DNA of 24,743 nucleotides from contig ONVT01000267.1 of the NCBI GenBank assembly GCA_900321365.1, forward strand, positions 1 to 24,743. Direction: 5' to 3'. Made by a program: the position numbers and the translations under genes. The notes beneath the pieces were generated by a model. That model ran no database searches. It was given only the letters and a program-made list of their open reading frames with translations, and had not been told where the DNA came from. This DNA is from an uncultured Eubacteriales bacterium (GTDB lineage Bacteria > Bacillota_A > Clostridia > Lachnospirales > Lachnospiraceae). Of the stretch, positions 1 through 8,398 are shown piece after piece (within the stretch, counting starts at the first letter, position 1; each line of letters starts with the position of its first letter).

Positions 1-27
1 AAGCCGGCAGGGGAGCTGCCGGCTTTT
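1..27 (+). terminator. Intrinsic terminator of an upstream gene outside the window
   Basis: A perfect 10-bp stem (bases 1-10 pair with 16-25) closes a 5-nt loop and runs into a short T tract at 24-27. It is GC-rich (core CCGGCAG), so it should be stable. The first gene on this strand begins about 80 bases later, so this most likely ends a transcript coming from the left of the window. Confidence 0.8.
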
Positions 28-56
28 CAAGGGGAGTATAAATAATTAATAAGGGG

Positions 57-84
57 TTGTAAAAAATACTATTAAGGGTAATAT
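57..84 (+). promoter_or_regulatory. Possible vegetative promoter for the RNA methyltransferase gene
   Basis: TTGTAA at 57-62 and TAATAT at 79-84 are 16 bases apart, in an AT-rich stretch between the upstream terminator and the ribosome binding site AGAGGA near 93. Each box matches the consensus only partly. AT richness alone can produce such matches, so this is a tentative call. Confidence 0.35.
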
Positions 85-107
85 TTTCTACAAGAGGATT
101 ATAGTAT

Positions 108-1334
108 ATGGAAAAAGAAAAATCAACCACTTTTTTAACCACTTTTTCAAATGATTTCAATCATGATGCTGACCATGATTCTATCACATTAATCTGCCCG
201 TGTCATTTCGGACTGGAGAGTGTGCTGAAAAGGGAGATCAATGACCTCGGATATGAGGTTTCGCAGGTCGAGGACGGTAAGGTTTCCTTCGTGGGAGACT
301 GGCAGGCTGTGTGCTATGCCAATGTTTTCCTTCGCTCCGCGGAGCGGGTGCTGGTGAAGGCGGGGGCATTTCGCGCGCAGACCTATGAGGAGCTGTTCCA
401 GGGTACCCGGGCGATTGAGTGGGAGAGGTTTCTGCCCCGCGACGCGAAGTTCTGGGTGGCGAAGGCGGCCAGCGTCCGCAGTACGCTGTTCTCGCCGCGC
501 GATATCCAGTCGGTTATGAAGAAGGCGATGGTGGAGCGGATGTCGCAGAAGTACCATCTTCTGTCATTTCCGGAGACGGGGGCGCAGTTTCCGCTGCGGG
601 TCACAATCCTGAAGGACGAGGTCACGGTCGGGATCGACACGACGGGTATTTCTCTCCACAAGAGAGGCTACCGGCTGCTTACCGCGAAGGCGCCGATCTC
701 GGAGACGCTTGCAGCCGCGCTGATCCTGCTGACGCCATGGAAGAAGGACCGGATTCTGGTGGATCCGTTCTGCGGGTCGGGGACATTTCCGATTGAGGCG
801 GCGATGATCGCATCGAACATCGCGCCGGGGATGAACCGTGAATTTCTGTCAGAGAACTGGGATCACCTGATCGCAAAGAAGCTCTGGTATGATGTGATCG
901 ATGACGCGGGAAGCCGGATCGATGATCAGATTGAGACGGATATCCAGGGGTACGATATCGACGGGGAGGTCATAAAGGCTGCGCGGGAAAATGCGAAGAA
1001 CGCGGGCGTGGACCACCTGATTCATTTTCAGAGAAGGCCGGTGTCAGAGCTGAGCCACTCCGGGAAGTACGGATTCATCATCACGAATCCGCCTTACGGC
1101 GAGCGGCTGGAGGAAAGGGAGGCGCTCCCGGCGCTCTACCGGGAGATCGGGGAGGCGTTCCGCAGGCTGGACAGCTGGTCGGAGTATGTGATCACCTCCT
1201 TTGAGCAGGCAGAGAAGTATATCGGGCGCAAGGCCGACAGAAACCGCAAGATCTACAATGGGATGATCAAGACGTACCTTTACCAGTTTCAGGGGCCGAA
1301 GCCGCCGAAAAGAAACCGGAAAACAGACGCCTGA
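108..1334 (+). CDS. THUMP-domain class I SAM-dependent RNA methyltransferase (RlmL/YpsC-like)
   Basis: Predicted to methylate a guanine at N2 in RNA, probably 23S rRNA, using S-adenosylmethionine, as in the RlmL/YpsC family. The THUMP-containing N-terminal half covers roughly residues 30-175. The Rossmann methyltransferase domain follows, with motif I DPFCGSGTF at residues 219-227 and the catalytic NPPYGER motif at 327-333. The family usually begins close to the ITLICPCHFGLE segment, which here starts at residue 26. The first 25 residues form an odd Ser/Thr/Asp/His-rich extension encoded by AT-rich DNA. ATG at 108 is the only ATG in frame in that stretch and follows AGAGGA at 93-98. The family call is firm; the exact rRNA target is inferred. 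The next gene is only about 60 bases downstream with no clear promoter between, so cotranscription is possible. Confidence 0.9.
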   Translation: MEKEKSTTFLTTFSNDFNHDADHDSITLICPCHFGLESVLKREINDLGYEVSQVEDGKVSFVGDWQAVCYANVFLRSAERVLVKAGAFRAQTYEELFQGTRAIEWERFLPRDAKFWVAKAASVRSTLFSPRDIQSVMKKAMVERMSQKYHLLSFPETGAQFPLRVTILKDEVTVGIDTTGISLHKRGYRLLTAKAPISETLAAALILLTPWKKDRILVDPFCGSGTFPIEAAMIASNIAPGMNREFLSENWDHLIAKKLWYDVIDDAGSRIDDQIETDIQGYDIDGEVIKAARENAKNAGVDHLIHFQRRPVSELSHSGKYGFIITNPPYGERLEEREALPALYREIGEAFRRLDSWSEYVITSFEQAEKYIGRKADRNRKIYNGMIKTYLYQFQGPKPPKRNRKTDA

Positions 1335-1392
1335 ACCAGTACTGATAATCAGATACCCGTAAACACAATTAACTGCCGAAGGATTGCTGCAA

Positions 1393-3228
1393 ATGAGCAT
1401 TCTCAAGGCGGATTCACCGGCAGGCAGCACTGTCGGTATAGTATCAGAGATGTCCCTGCGATACAGTGATGTTAAGATTCCGAACAGATCCCTGCGGAGC
1501 GGCAAAAAAGGCCGCTCTTCTTTGGATGGGGAAGATGCCCATAGCAGGTGGGAGTTCATTTCCCAGGAGGAGCTGTTCGGCACATCACAGCCGGGAATCG
1601 GGAATTTGTCCGGCGTCGCGGACCGCGGAGATGCAGATCTTTCCGAAGATATGAAGCATGGAGTGTCTGAAAAACCTTTTATGGAATCCTCCGACCCGTT
1701 CCAGGATCTGCTGAGGATGACAGGGGAATACTATGTCACGGAAGAACACCGTAGAGATGCGTTCATAAAGCAGGCCAGGCGGATGGAGTCCTATGAGGAG
1801 GAGGGCGGAATCAGCGTTACGTTCCGATACCATGCGTTTGTCGGATATCAGGAGATGGACACGAAGGAACTGCATAACTATTTCCGCTGGCGAACACAGT
1901 TCCGCCGGGACGAGGAGATTCCTCCCTGTGAGAGTTTTCTTTTTCTGCACGCGGCGGAGCTGATCAACCTTATCGGAGTCAGCAGTGAGCAGGAGGCATT
2001 TGACCGGCTTCTTCGACTTGTGAAGACAGAGAAGCCAGGTGTTCTTCAAATAAAGCTTTCCGCTCTCCTGGCCGGATTCGTGATCGCCTGGAATCCCGGA
2101 CCGGATATTGTTCAGGAATACTGTGTCCTCAATCCCGAGCGGGAATCGGCGCTTGTCACGCTGTGCAGTCTTGACGGGTCGGACGATGCGTCTGTCTTCC
2201 GGATGCTCCGGGGTCTGACGGACAGACGCACCCTGAATTCTGAATTTGTCAGGGATGCAGGAGAAGATGTCTGGCGTGTGGCTGCCAGAGTGTTCCGGAG
2301 GGTGTGCAGGATGCAGGAAAAGTCCGGGGTTCCTGTTCTGGCAGAGAGGATTCTTGGCAGGAGGAGATCATTTCCAAAAGACCTGTTTTCCGGGATTCCC
2401 TATGAAACGCGTGTGGAGGAGGGTTACTGTGTGGAGATCAGCCCGGCCACTTCGTATCTGTTCGAAGACGGTCGATGGAAGATGTCAACCTACCCTGCCA
2501 TGCGGGATGACGGGGCCCTCAGGGATCTGAATGCTCTCATGCGGGAATGTGAGCGGGTTCTGCGAAGGAAGTATCATTACAGGAGCCAGCTGCAGGATCG
2601 GATGAAGAACCCGTCTCTTGTCCGGCTGATTGAAGAGGAAGCTGACCGGTGGATGAGGGAGAAGGCGCTGCGCAGCCGGCCTGAGGTCCGCGTGGATCTG
2701 TCGAAGCTTGGTGCCATCCGCGATCTTGCGGCAATTACGCGGGAGCGTCTGCTTGAGGGGACGGAGGAAGGCGCTGAGGCGAAATTAGATTTGCAGCTGA
2801 ACTCTCCTGATATGTCCGGCATGCAGGAGGAAGATTCACAATCCTCGCAGGACTTGCACTACACATTGAAAGGCGCAAATCAAGATGGTCCGTCAGAGGC
2901 TGCTCTGCGTGTGGATGTACGAGATGTTCTGCCGGAGAATGAATCAGAAGATAATCTTTATGAGTCCGAAGAATATCCGTCTGAGACAGAGGGGCTATTC
3001 ACTGCGGCGGAACGTGAATTCCTGAGGCTGCTTCTTGCAGGGAATGGCAGTGCCGGTGCAGCGTTTTTCCGGAGCCACAGGATACTGCCGTCTGCCTTTG
3101 TGGATGAGATCAACGAGAAGGCTTATGATGAGATCGGGGATTCTATCGTGGAAGAAGATGAAGATAGCTGGCATCTGGTGGAAGACTATGTTGAGGATGT
3201 CAGAGAGCTTCTGGATGAACCCGGATGA
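1393..3228 (+). CDS. TerB-N / TerB-C domain protein, first gene of a predicted DNA-processing or defence module
   Basis: About 611 residues. Residues about 95-300 resemble the TerB-N domain, with the signature NYFRWRTQFRR followed by FLFLHAAELINLIG (about residues 162-195). The last 75 residues (about 535-611) resemble TerB-C: INEKAYDEIGDSIVEEDED followed by an acidic helix. A long charged region joins them, and the first ~90 residues look disordered. There is no signal peptide or membrane segment, so it is cytoplasmic. Comparative genomics of tellurium-resistance (Ter) genes has linked proteins with these two domains to P-loop ATPases and helicases in predicted DNA-processing systems; the ATPase and helicase follow here. 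The frame opens at TTG 1384, but that codon abuts GAAGGA (1378-1383), whereas ATG 1393 is correctly spaced, so 1393 is chosen. No catalytic residues are evident; a scaffold or sensor role is inferred. Confidence 0.75.
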   Translation: MSILKADSPAGSTVGIVSEMSLRYSDVKIPNRSLRSGKKGRSSLDGEDAHSRWEFISQEELFGTSQPGIGNLSGVADRGDADLSEDMKHGVSEKPFMESSDPFQDLLRMTGEYYVTEEHRRDAFIKQARRMESYEEEGGISVTFRYHAFVGYQEMDTKELHNYFRWRTQFRRDEEIPPCESFLFLHAAELINLIGVSSEQEAFDRLLRLVKTEKPGVLQIKLSALLAGFVIAWNPGPDIVQEYCVLNPERESALVTLCSLDGSDDASVFRMLRGLTDRRTLNSEFVRDAGEDVWRVAARVFRRVCRMQEKSGVPVLAERILGRRRSFPKDLFSGIPYETRVEEGYCVEISPATSYLFEDGRWKMSTYPAMRDDGALRDLNALMRECERVLRRKYHYRSQLQDRMKNPSLVRLIEEEADRWMREKALRSRPEVRVDLSKLGAIRDLAAITRERLLEGTEEGAEAKLDLQLNSPDMSGMQEEDSQSSQDLHYTLKGANQDGPSEAALRVDVRDVLPENESEDNLYESEEYPSETEGLFTAAEREFLRLLLAGNGSAGAAFFRSHRILPSAFVDEINEKAYDEIGDSIVEEDEDSWHLVEDYVEDVRELLDEPG

Positions 3229-3264
3229 GTAACCCCCGCTTTTGGCGAGGAGGAAGGAAGAAGG

Positions 3265-4782
3265 ATGGCACAAACACAGCAGAAGAATCAGGATGCCCGA
3301 AAGGAGCGGAAAGTACCGAGAAGAGTGGCGCAGGCCGTCATCAGTTCCCTGAAGGGTGGTGTGGTGCCCAGGATCGGGCTTCCTTATATAACAGTGGGCC
3401 GGAGCAGTGAGATCGAGGCCCTGCTTCGCGATGTTGAGATCATCGGCGACGGCGGCGCTTCGTTCCGTTTTATCGTCGGGCGGTACGGAAGCGGGAAGAG
3501 CTTCCTGCTTCAGACAATCCGGAACAATGTGATGGACAAGGGATATGTCGTCATGGACGCGGATCTGTCTCCGGAGCGGAGGCTTCAGGGCTCCCGCGGG
3601 CAGGGGCTTGCGACTTACCGTGAACTGATCGGGAATCTTGCTACCAGGACAAAGCCCGAGGGCGGCGCGCTGACTCTTGTACTGGAGCGATGGATTGCCG
3701 CGGTGCAGCAGGCGGTTATCGAGGAGGAGGGTCTGGAGCCGGAGACAAAGGCCGCCGGAGGTCCCTGGGATCCAGAGCCAGAGACAAAAGCCATCGGCGG
3801 AACCGGGGGCCTGGCGCCTGATTCGAAGATAAACGGCAAAGGTAAGGTTCCTGAGCCGGGGAAGCATTCGGACAATGGTGCAAAGCCTCCGGCTTCACAG
3901 AGATCGGAATTTGACACGGCGGTCGAGCGCCGGATCCGCACGGTGGCGCGCTCGCTGAGCGAGATGGTGCACGGCTTTGACTTTGCGCAGCTGATCACGC
4001 TCTACTACCGCGGTTTCCTTGCCGACGATGACGAGATCCGCGCCAAAGTGGTCAGGTGGTTCCGCGGCGAGTATATGACCCGTACCGAGGCAAGGCAGGA
4101 TCTGGGGGTAAATGCCATCATCACGGATGACGACTGGTATGAGTACCTGAAGCTGTTCGCGATGTTTTTCCGGCTTGCCGGCTACAAGGGGATGCTGATC
4201 TTTGTGGATGAGCTGGTGAATATCTACAAGATTCCGCAGTCGGTTGCCAGAAACAACAATTATGAGAAGATCCTGACCATGTACAATGACACTCTCCAGG
4301 GGAAGGCGCAGTATCTGGGCATCCTCATGAGCGGGACCCCGCAGTGTGTCGAGGACACGAGACGTGGCATCTACAGCTATGAGGCGCTCCGCTCCAGGCT
4401 TCAGGAAGGAAAGTTTTCCAAAGAAGGCGCCCGGGATCTGCTGTCTCCGGTCATCCGTCTGGAACCGCTCTCCTCGGAGGAGATGATGGTCCTGTGTGAG
4501 AAGCTCGCGGACATGCATGCAGGCCTGTACGGCTATACACGCACCATCGGAACGGGGGATCTTGTAACATTCATCCGGATCGAGTACGGACGGATCGGAG
4601 CGGATACCCACATCACCCCGCGAGAAGTCATCCGGGATTTCATTGAGCTCCTGGACATTCTCTGCCAGCATCCTGAGACAGACGTAGCCGGACTGCTGAA
4701 TTCCGATGAGTTCTCCTACGCGAAGTCAGAGGCGCTCGGAGGAGAGGAAGTCAGCGAGGAGTTCGCGGATTTCGTTCTTTGA
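3265..4782 (+). CDS. BREX-type ATP-binding protein (BrxC/BrxD-like P-loop ATPase, DUF2791 family)
   Basis: A 505-residue AAA+-like ATPase. The N-terminal segment (SLKGGVVPRIGLPYITVGR, residues 28-46) precedes Walker A GRYGSGKS at residues 72-79. Walker B is LIFVDEL at 311-317, and a sensor-like strand ending in SGTP lies at 356-359. This layout matches the ATP-binding proteins of BREX systems, closest to BrxD. A low-complexity Gly/Pro/Lys/Glu-rich insert at about residues 155-212 contains an imperfect 13-residue tandem repeat (EPETKA..GG twice). Start ATG 3265 follows GAGGAGGAAGG at 3247-3257. It begins 36 bases after the TerB gene and precedes the helicase, the same ATPase-helicase pairing seen as brxD-brxHI in type 2 BREX. 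ATP-driven remodelling of a DNA-bound complex is inferred; the family call is strong. Confidence 0.8.
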   Translation: MAQTQQKNQDARKERKVPRRVAQAVISSLKGGVVPRIGLPYITVGRSSEIEALLRDVEIIGDGGASFRFIVGRYGSGKSFLLQTIRNNVMDKGYVVMDADLSPERRLQGSRGQGLATYRELIGNLATRTKPEGGALTLVLERWIAAVQQAVIEEEGLEPETKAAGGPWDPEPETKAIGGTGGLAPDSKINGKGKVPEPGKHSDNGAKPPASQRSEFDTAVERRIRTVARSLSEMVHGFDFAQLITLYYRGFLADDDEIRAKVVRWFRGEYMTRTEARQDLGVNAIITDDDWYEYLKLFAMFFRLAGYKGMLIFVDELVNIYKIPQSVARNNNYEKILTMYNDTLQGKAQYLGILMSGTPQCVEDTRRGIYSYEALRSRLQEGKFSKEGARDLLSPVIRLEPLSSEEMMVLCEKLADMHAGLYGYTRTIGTGDLVTFIRIEYGRIGADTHITPREVIRDFIELLDILCQHPETDVAGLLNSDEFSYAKSEALGGEEVSEEFADFVL

Positions 4783-4808
4783 GCAGGCAGTCAGCCTTGC
4801 CTGTTTTT
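4783..4808 (+). terminator. Terminator-like hairpin between the ATPase and helicase genes
   Basis: Bases 4783-4789 (GCAGGCA) pair with 4798-4804 (TGCCTGT, one G-U pair) around an 8-nt loop, and the stem runs into TTTT at 4805-4808. It starts directly after the ATPase stop codon. The stem is short, so termination would be partial, lowering helicase expression relative to the two upstream genes. No other terminator is visible within the three-gene block. Confidence 0.5.
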
Positions 4809-4858
4809 CCTCCGGATGTACCAGATTCTCAGGCAAACGTTAATACAGAGGGCGGCAA

Positions 4859-7384
4859 ATGGACATTTTTTCAAGATATTCCCCTGAGATCCAGGACTTT
4901 ATCTACAGGAACCGGTGGGAGAATCTGCGGGCAGTGCAGGTTGCGGCGGGTGACGCGATCTTCAACACGACGCAGAATGTGCTTTTGTGTGCCTCCACCG
5001 CCTCCGGGAAGACCGAGGCCGCGTTTTTCCCGATCCTGACCGAGTTTATCGAGAATCCGCCCGCGTCGGTGGGCTGCCTCTATATCGCTCCTCTGAAAGC
5101 GCTGATCAATGACCAGTTTATCCGACTGAATGACCTGTGCGAGGAGTGTGAGATTCCGGTCTGGCACTGGCATGGGGATGTGTCGGCTTCACATAAACGG
5201 AAGCTTCTGAAGAAGCCTTCCGGTATTCTTCAGATCACCCCGGAATCTCTGGAAGCGATGCTGATGCACAAGCATGGCGAGATCCCCAGACTGTTCGGTG
5301 ATCTTCGATATGTTGTGATCGACGAGCTCCATTCCCTGCTCAGGGGCGACCGTGGCGGGCAGTGTATGTGCCTGATCCAGCGGCTCGGCCGGATGGCAGG
5401 CGTGAATCCGAGAAGGATCGGACTGTCGGCGACGATCGGAGATCCCCAGGAGGCCGGAAGGTTCCTGGCGGACGGCAGCGGACGGAGCACCGTAGTTCCT
5501 GAGATTCAGGCAAAGGGGATGCGGTGGAGGCTGTCGATGGAGCATTTTTACAATGCGTCGCCCCAGGCATCGGACATTGTCGAGAATCCGGAAAAACCAG
5601 TCTGGATGGGAGGCATTCCTTCTGCCGCAGGATCTTTTCTGAGCACCGGGGCCGAACCGGGAGGAAATGTTGCCTCAGTACGCAGCGAATCCAAACCGGC
5701 TGAAAAACCTGCTTCAGAGAGCATTGAATCCAGACTGGATTGCAACCCGGACATTACGAGTTTCATCCATCTGTCCCCATCACAAAAAAAGGACAGGAAA
5801 GAAGAAACCAGAGAAAACAGAAAAGCAGAAAACAAAGAAGGGGAACCTGCCGAAGATACCACGGTCGATCTTGTCTTCTCAGACGATGGCAACCGCGCCC
5901 CGACAGACAAGGCGCCGTTTGCGGCGGATCCCGGGATCGGCTACATCTTCGAGCACACGAGGGGCAGGAAATGCCTCGTATTCAGCAATTCGAGGGAGGA
6001 GTGCGAGGAGGTCACGACCACGCTGCGCGCCTACTGCGAGGCGAACCACGAGCCGGACCGCTTCCTCATCCACCACGGAAACCTCTCCGTCTCCTTCCGG
6101 GAATCGGCGGAGGACGACATGCGCGATGAGGGCAGCACGCTGACGACCTGCACGACAGCGACGCTGGAGCTGGGAATCGATATCGGGAAGCTGGAGCGGG
6201 CATTTCAGATTGACGCGCCGTTTACCGTGTCGTCCTTCCTGCAGAGGATGGGCCGGACCGGCCGGCGGGGAGAGCCGTGCGAGATGTGGTTTGTCATGCG
6301 CGAGGAACACGCGGAGCCGCGCGATCTTCTGCCGGACAAGGTGCCGTGGAGGCTGCTGCAGGGGATCGCCCTTGTTCAGCTCTACCTGGAGGAGCGCTGG
6401 GTCGAACCGCCCAGAAATGGAAGAATGCCGTTCAGCCTGCTGTACCACCAGACCATGAGCACCCTTGCCGGCAGCGGCGAGATGTCTCCTGCGGAGCTGG
6501 CATCAAGAGTGCTGACGCTCGCTCCTTTCAGGCGGATCACGAAGGAAGACTTCCGTGTTCTCTTGAACGACCTGATAAAGAAAGACCATATCCAGCGGAC
6601 AGAGAACGGAGGCCTGATTGTAGGGCTTGCGGGAGAGCGGATCACGAACAATTTCAAGTTCTACGCGGTCTTTCAGGAAAATGAGGAGTACAGTGTCCGA
6701 TGCGAGTCACAGGAGATCGGGACGATTGTGAAGCCGCCGCCTATCGGGGACCGCATCGCCATAGCCGGTCATGTGTGGGTGGTCGAGGAGGTAGACCGCA
6801 CGCACCATCAGGTTTACTGCCACATGGTGAAGGGGCGTGTGCCGGCGTATTTCGGCGACGAGCCGGGAGACATCCACACGAAGATCCTGCAGAAGATGCG
6901 GGAGGTGCTGACCGACACAAAGTCCTACCCCTATCTTCTGAAAAATGCGCAGGCGCGTCTTCTCTCAGCACGCATGGACAGTGCCCACAGCGGGATCGGG
7001 TACCGCCCGCTTATCTGCCTGGGAGGGAAGATGTTCTGCCTGACGCCGTGGCTGGGCAGCTACTCATTTCTGGCGCTGGAGCGTTTCCTGCGCATCCGCT
7101 GCGCGAAGCGGCTCTCCCTGAAGGGATTCAACTCGGTGCGGCCGTATTTCATCCAGTTTACGATGGACGTGAATCCGAGGGAATTCGTGGAGATCACGCA
7201 GGAGGAGGTGCGCGCCGGGATCGATCCGATGGAGCTGCTCTACCCGAAGGAGGTGCCGGTATTCGACAAGTATGACGACATTCTCTGCGCGGACCTGGTA
7301 CGGAAGGGATTTGCGCTGGGAGTGCTTGACGTCGAGGAGATGAAGGAGTGCGTCCTGAGCTGGACCGTCCAGCAGGTGGTGTAA
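4859..7384 (+). CDS. DEAD/DEAH-type superfamily II helicase, Lhr/BrxHI-like
   Basis: An 841-residue ATP-dependent helicase, presumably acting on DNA. The motifs are complete and in order: a Q-like residue near 27, motif I ASTASGKT at 45-52, motif II DELH at 155-158, motif III SAT at 190-192, a motif IV region VFSNSREE near 374-381, motif V TTATLELGIDIG at about 432-443, and motif VI QRMGRTGRRG at 462-471. A charged low-complexity insert (about residues 240-350) separates the two RecA lobes. About 370 residues follow, as in Lhr-type helicases. A four-cysteine DUF1998-like cluster, as in YprA/MrfA, is not seen, so an Lhr/BrxHI-type assignment fits better. ATG 4859 follows GAGGG at 4848-4852. 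It is the third gene of the TerB/ATPase/helicase block. Helicase identity is certain; the biological role is inferred. Confidence 0.9.
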   Translation: MDIFSRYSPEIQDFIYRNRWENLRAVQVAAGDAIFNTTQNVLLCASTASGKTEAAFFPILTEFIENPPASVGCLYIAPLKALINDQFIRLNDLCEECEIPVWHWHGDVSASHKRKLLKKPSGILQITPESLEAMLMHKHGEIPRLFGDLRYVVIDELHSLLRGDRGGQCMCLIQRLGRMAGVNPRRIGLSATIGDPQEAGRFLADGSGRSTVVPEIQAKGMRWRLSMEHFYNASPQASDIVENPEKPVWMGGIPSAAGSFLSTGAEPGGNVASVRSESKPAEKPASESIESRLDCNPDITSFIHLSPSQKKDRKEETRENRKAENKEGEPAEDTTVDLVFSDDGNRAPTDKAPFAADPGIGYIFEHTRGRKCLVFSNSREECEEVTTTLRAYCEANHEPDRFLIHHGNLSVSFRESAEDDMRDEGSTLTTCTTATLELGIDIGKLERAFQIDAPFTVSSFLQRMGRTGRRGEPCEMWFVMREEHAEPRDLLPDKVPWRLLQGIALVQLYLEERWVEPPRNGRMPFSLLYHQTMSTLAGSGEMSPAELASRVLTLAPFRRITKEDFRVLLNDLIKKDHIQRTENGGLIVGLAGERITNNFKFYAVFQENEEYSVRCESQEIGTIVKPPPIGDRIAIAGHVWVVEEVDRTHHQVYCHMVKGRVPAYFGDEPGDIHTKILQKMREVLTDTKSYPYLLKNAQARLLSARMDSAHSGIGYRPLICLGGKMFCLTPWLGSYSFLALERFLRIRCAKRLSLKGFNSVRPYFIQFTMDVNPREFVEITQEEVRAGIDPMELLYPKEVPVFDKYDDILCADLVRKGFALGVLDVEEMKECVLSWTVQQVV

Positions 7385-7483
7385 GCCCGCTGCCACCCGA
7401 GACTTCAAAAGAAGAGGATTTCGTGGTATGTTTGTAATAGATGGGCAGACGGCCCGGAAGAACCATGCAGGGAGGTGCGGCAA

Positions 7484-8263
7484 ATGATTGATTATTCGGA
7501 AGGATCAGGAAAACTGTATCATATTCAGGTGGCGCCCGGCGAGGTCGGAAGATATGTCATTCTTCCCGGAGACCCGAAACGCTGCAGGAAGATTGCGGAG
7601 TACTTTGATGATCCGGTTCTGGTGGCGGACAACCGGGAGTATGTGACTTATACGGGAACCCTGGACGGTGTGAAGGTTTCCGTGACTTCCACAGGAATCG
7701 GCGGCCCGTCCGCATCCATCGCGATGGAAGAGCTGAAGCGCTGCGGAGCGGACACCTTCCTGCGCGTGGGAACCTGCGGCGGTATGCAGCTTGACGTATG
7801 CGGCGGCGATCTCGTAATCGCGACCGGGGCTGTCCGCGCGGAGGGCACCAGCAAAGAGTACGCGCCGATCGAGTATCCGGCGGTTGCGGACTATGACGTG
7901 ATCACTGCCATGAAGGAGGCGGCGGACAGTCTCGGATGCAGATCCCATCTGGGCGTCGTGCAGTGCAAGGACTCTTTCTACGGGCAGCATGAGCCGGAGG
8001 TCAAACCGGTGGGATACGATCTCGTGAACAAATGGAATGCCTGGATCCGGTGCGGATGCCTGGCCTCCGAGATGGAGTCGGCGGCAATATTTATTGTCGC
8101 GTCATGCCTGAAGGTGCGCGCGGGCACGGTCCTGCTGACCATCGCGAACCAGGAGAGGGCAAAGGCCGGCCTGGAAAATGAGCAGGTGCATGATACCTCG
8201 ATGGCGATCAAAACGGCGGTCGAAGCGATCCGCATCCTGATTAGGAAGGACGCGGCGAAGTAA
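7484..8263 (+). CDS. udp: Uridine phosphorylase
   Basis: Cleaves uridine with phosphate to uracil and ribose-1-phosphate in nucleoside salvage. The 259-residue protein has the nucleoside phosphorylase-I signatures: the phosphate-binding VILPGDPKR near the N-terminus, [26 protein letters not shown], and EMESAAIF near the C-terminus. The GTCGGMQ and GQHEPE segments favour uridine phosphorylase over purine nucleoside phosphorylase. The frame opens at GTG 7475, but that codon lies inside the ribosome binding site GGGAGGTG (7470-7477); ATG 7484 is the correctly spaced start. It is followed by cytidine deaminase and deoxyribose-phosphate aldolase, forming a pyrimidine nucleoside catabolic cluster. 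No clear promoter is visible in the 99-base gap after the helicase, although one is expected. Confidence 0.93.
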   Translation: MIDYSEGSGKLYHIQVAPGEVGRYVILPGDPKRCRKIAEYFDDPVLVADNREYVTYTGTLDGVKVSVTSTGIGGPSASIAMEELKRCGADTFLRVGTCGGMQLDVCGGDLVIATGAVRAEGTSKEYAPIEYPAVADYDVITAMKEAADSLGCRSHLGVVQCKDSFYGQHEPEVKPVGYDLVNKWNAWIRCGCLASEMESAAIFIVASCLKVRAGTVLLTIANQERAKAGLENEQVHDTSMAIKTAVEAIRILIRKDAAK

Positions 8264-8310
8264 TCAAACTGGTATCATTGCATGCCCCGGTGCGGCAGAA
8301 AAGCGTCAGA

Positions 8311-8398
8311 AAAACGGACGCAGCAGTTTGGAAGGAGAAGAAGTGCCGGAAAAACGGGCGCTGCAGATTGGAAGAAACGGACGTTTCAGACTGGAAGG
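8311..8398 (+). repeat. Three imperfect ~24-nt repeats in the leader of the cytidine deaminase gene
   Basis: Three related units begin at 8311, 8351 and 8375. Each reads roughly AAACGGRCG, then a short variable stretch, then CAG..TGGAAG. Spacing is 40 bases between the first two and about 24 between the last two. Each unit ends in a GGAAG-type sequence that could bind the ribosome; only the third (8393-8401) is well placed for ATG 8407. The repeats sit in an open frame that continues into the gene. Confidence 0.5.

Noticed and set aside
1384..1392. TTG 1384 as start of the TerB protein
   Set aside because: It directly follows the ribosome binding sequence GAAGGA with no spacing; ATG 1393 is correctly placed.
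1393..7384. A complete BREX or DISARM system
   Set aside because: Only the ATPase and helicase classes match. No methyltransferase, PglZ phosphatase, PglW kinase, phospholipase D or Lon-like gene is present, so the block is described as a separate module.
7475..7483. GTG 7475 as start of uridine phosphorylase
   Set aside because: The codon lies inside the ribosome binding site; ATG 7484 matches the family N-terminus.
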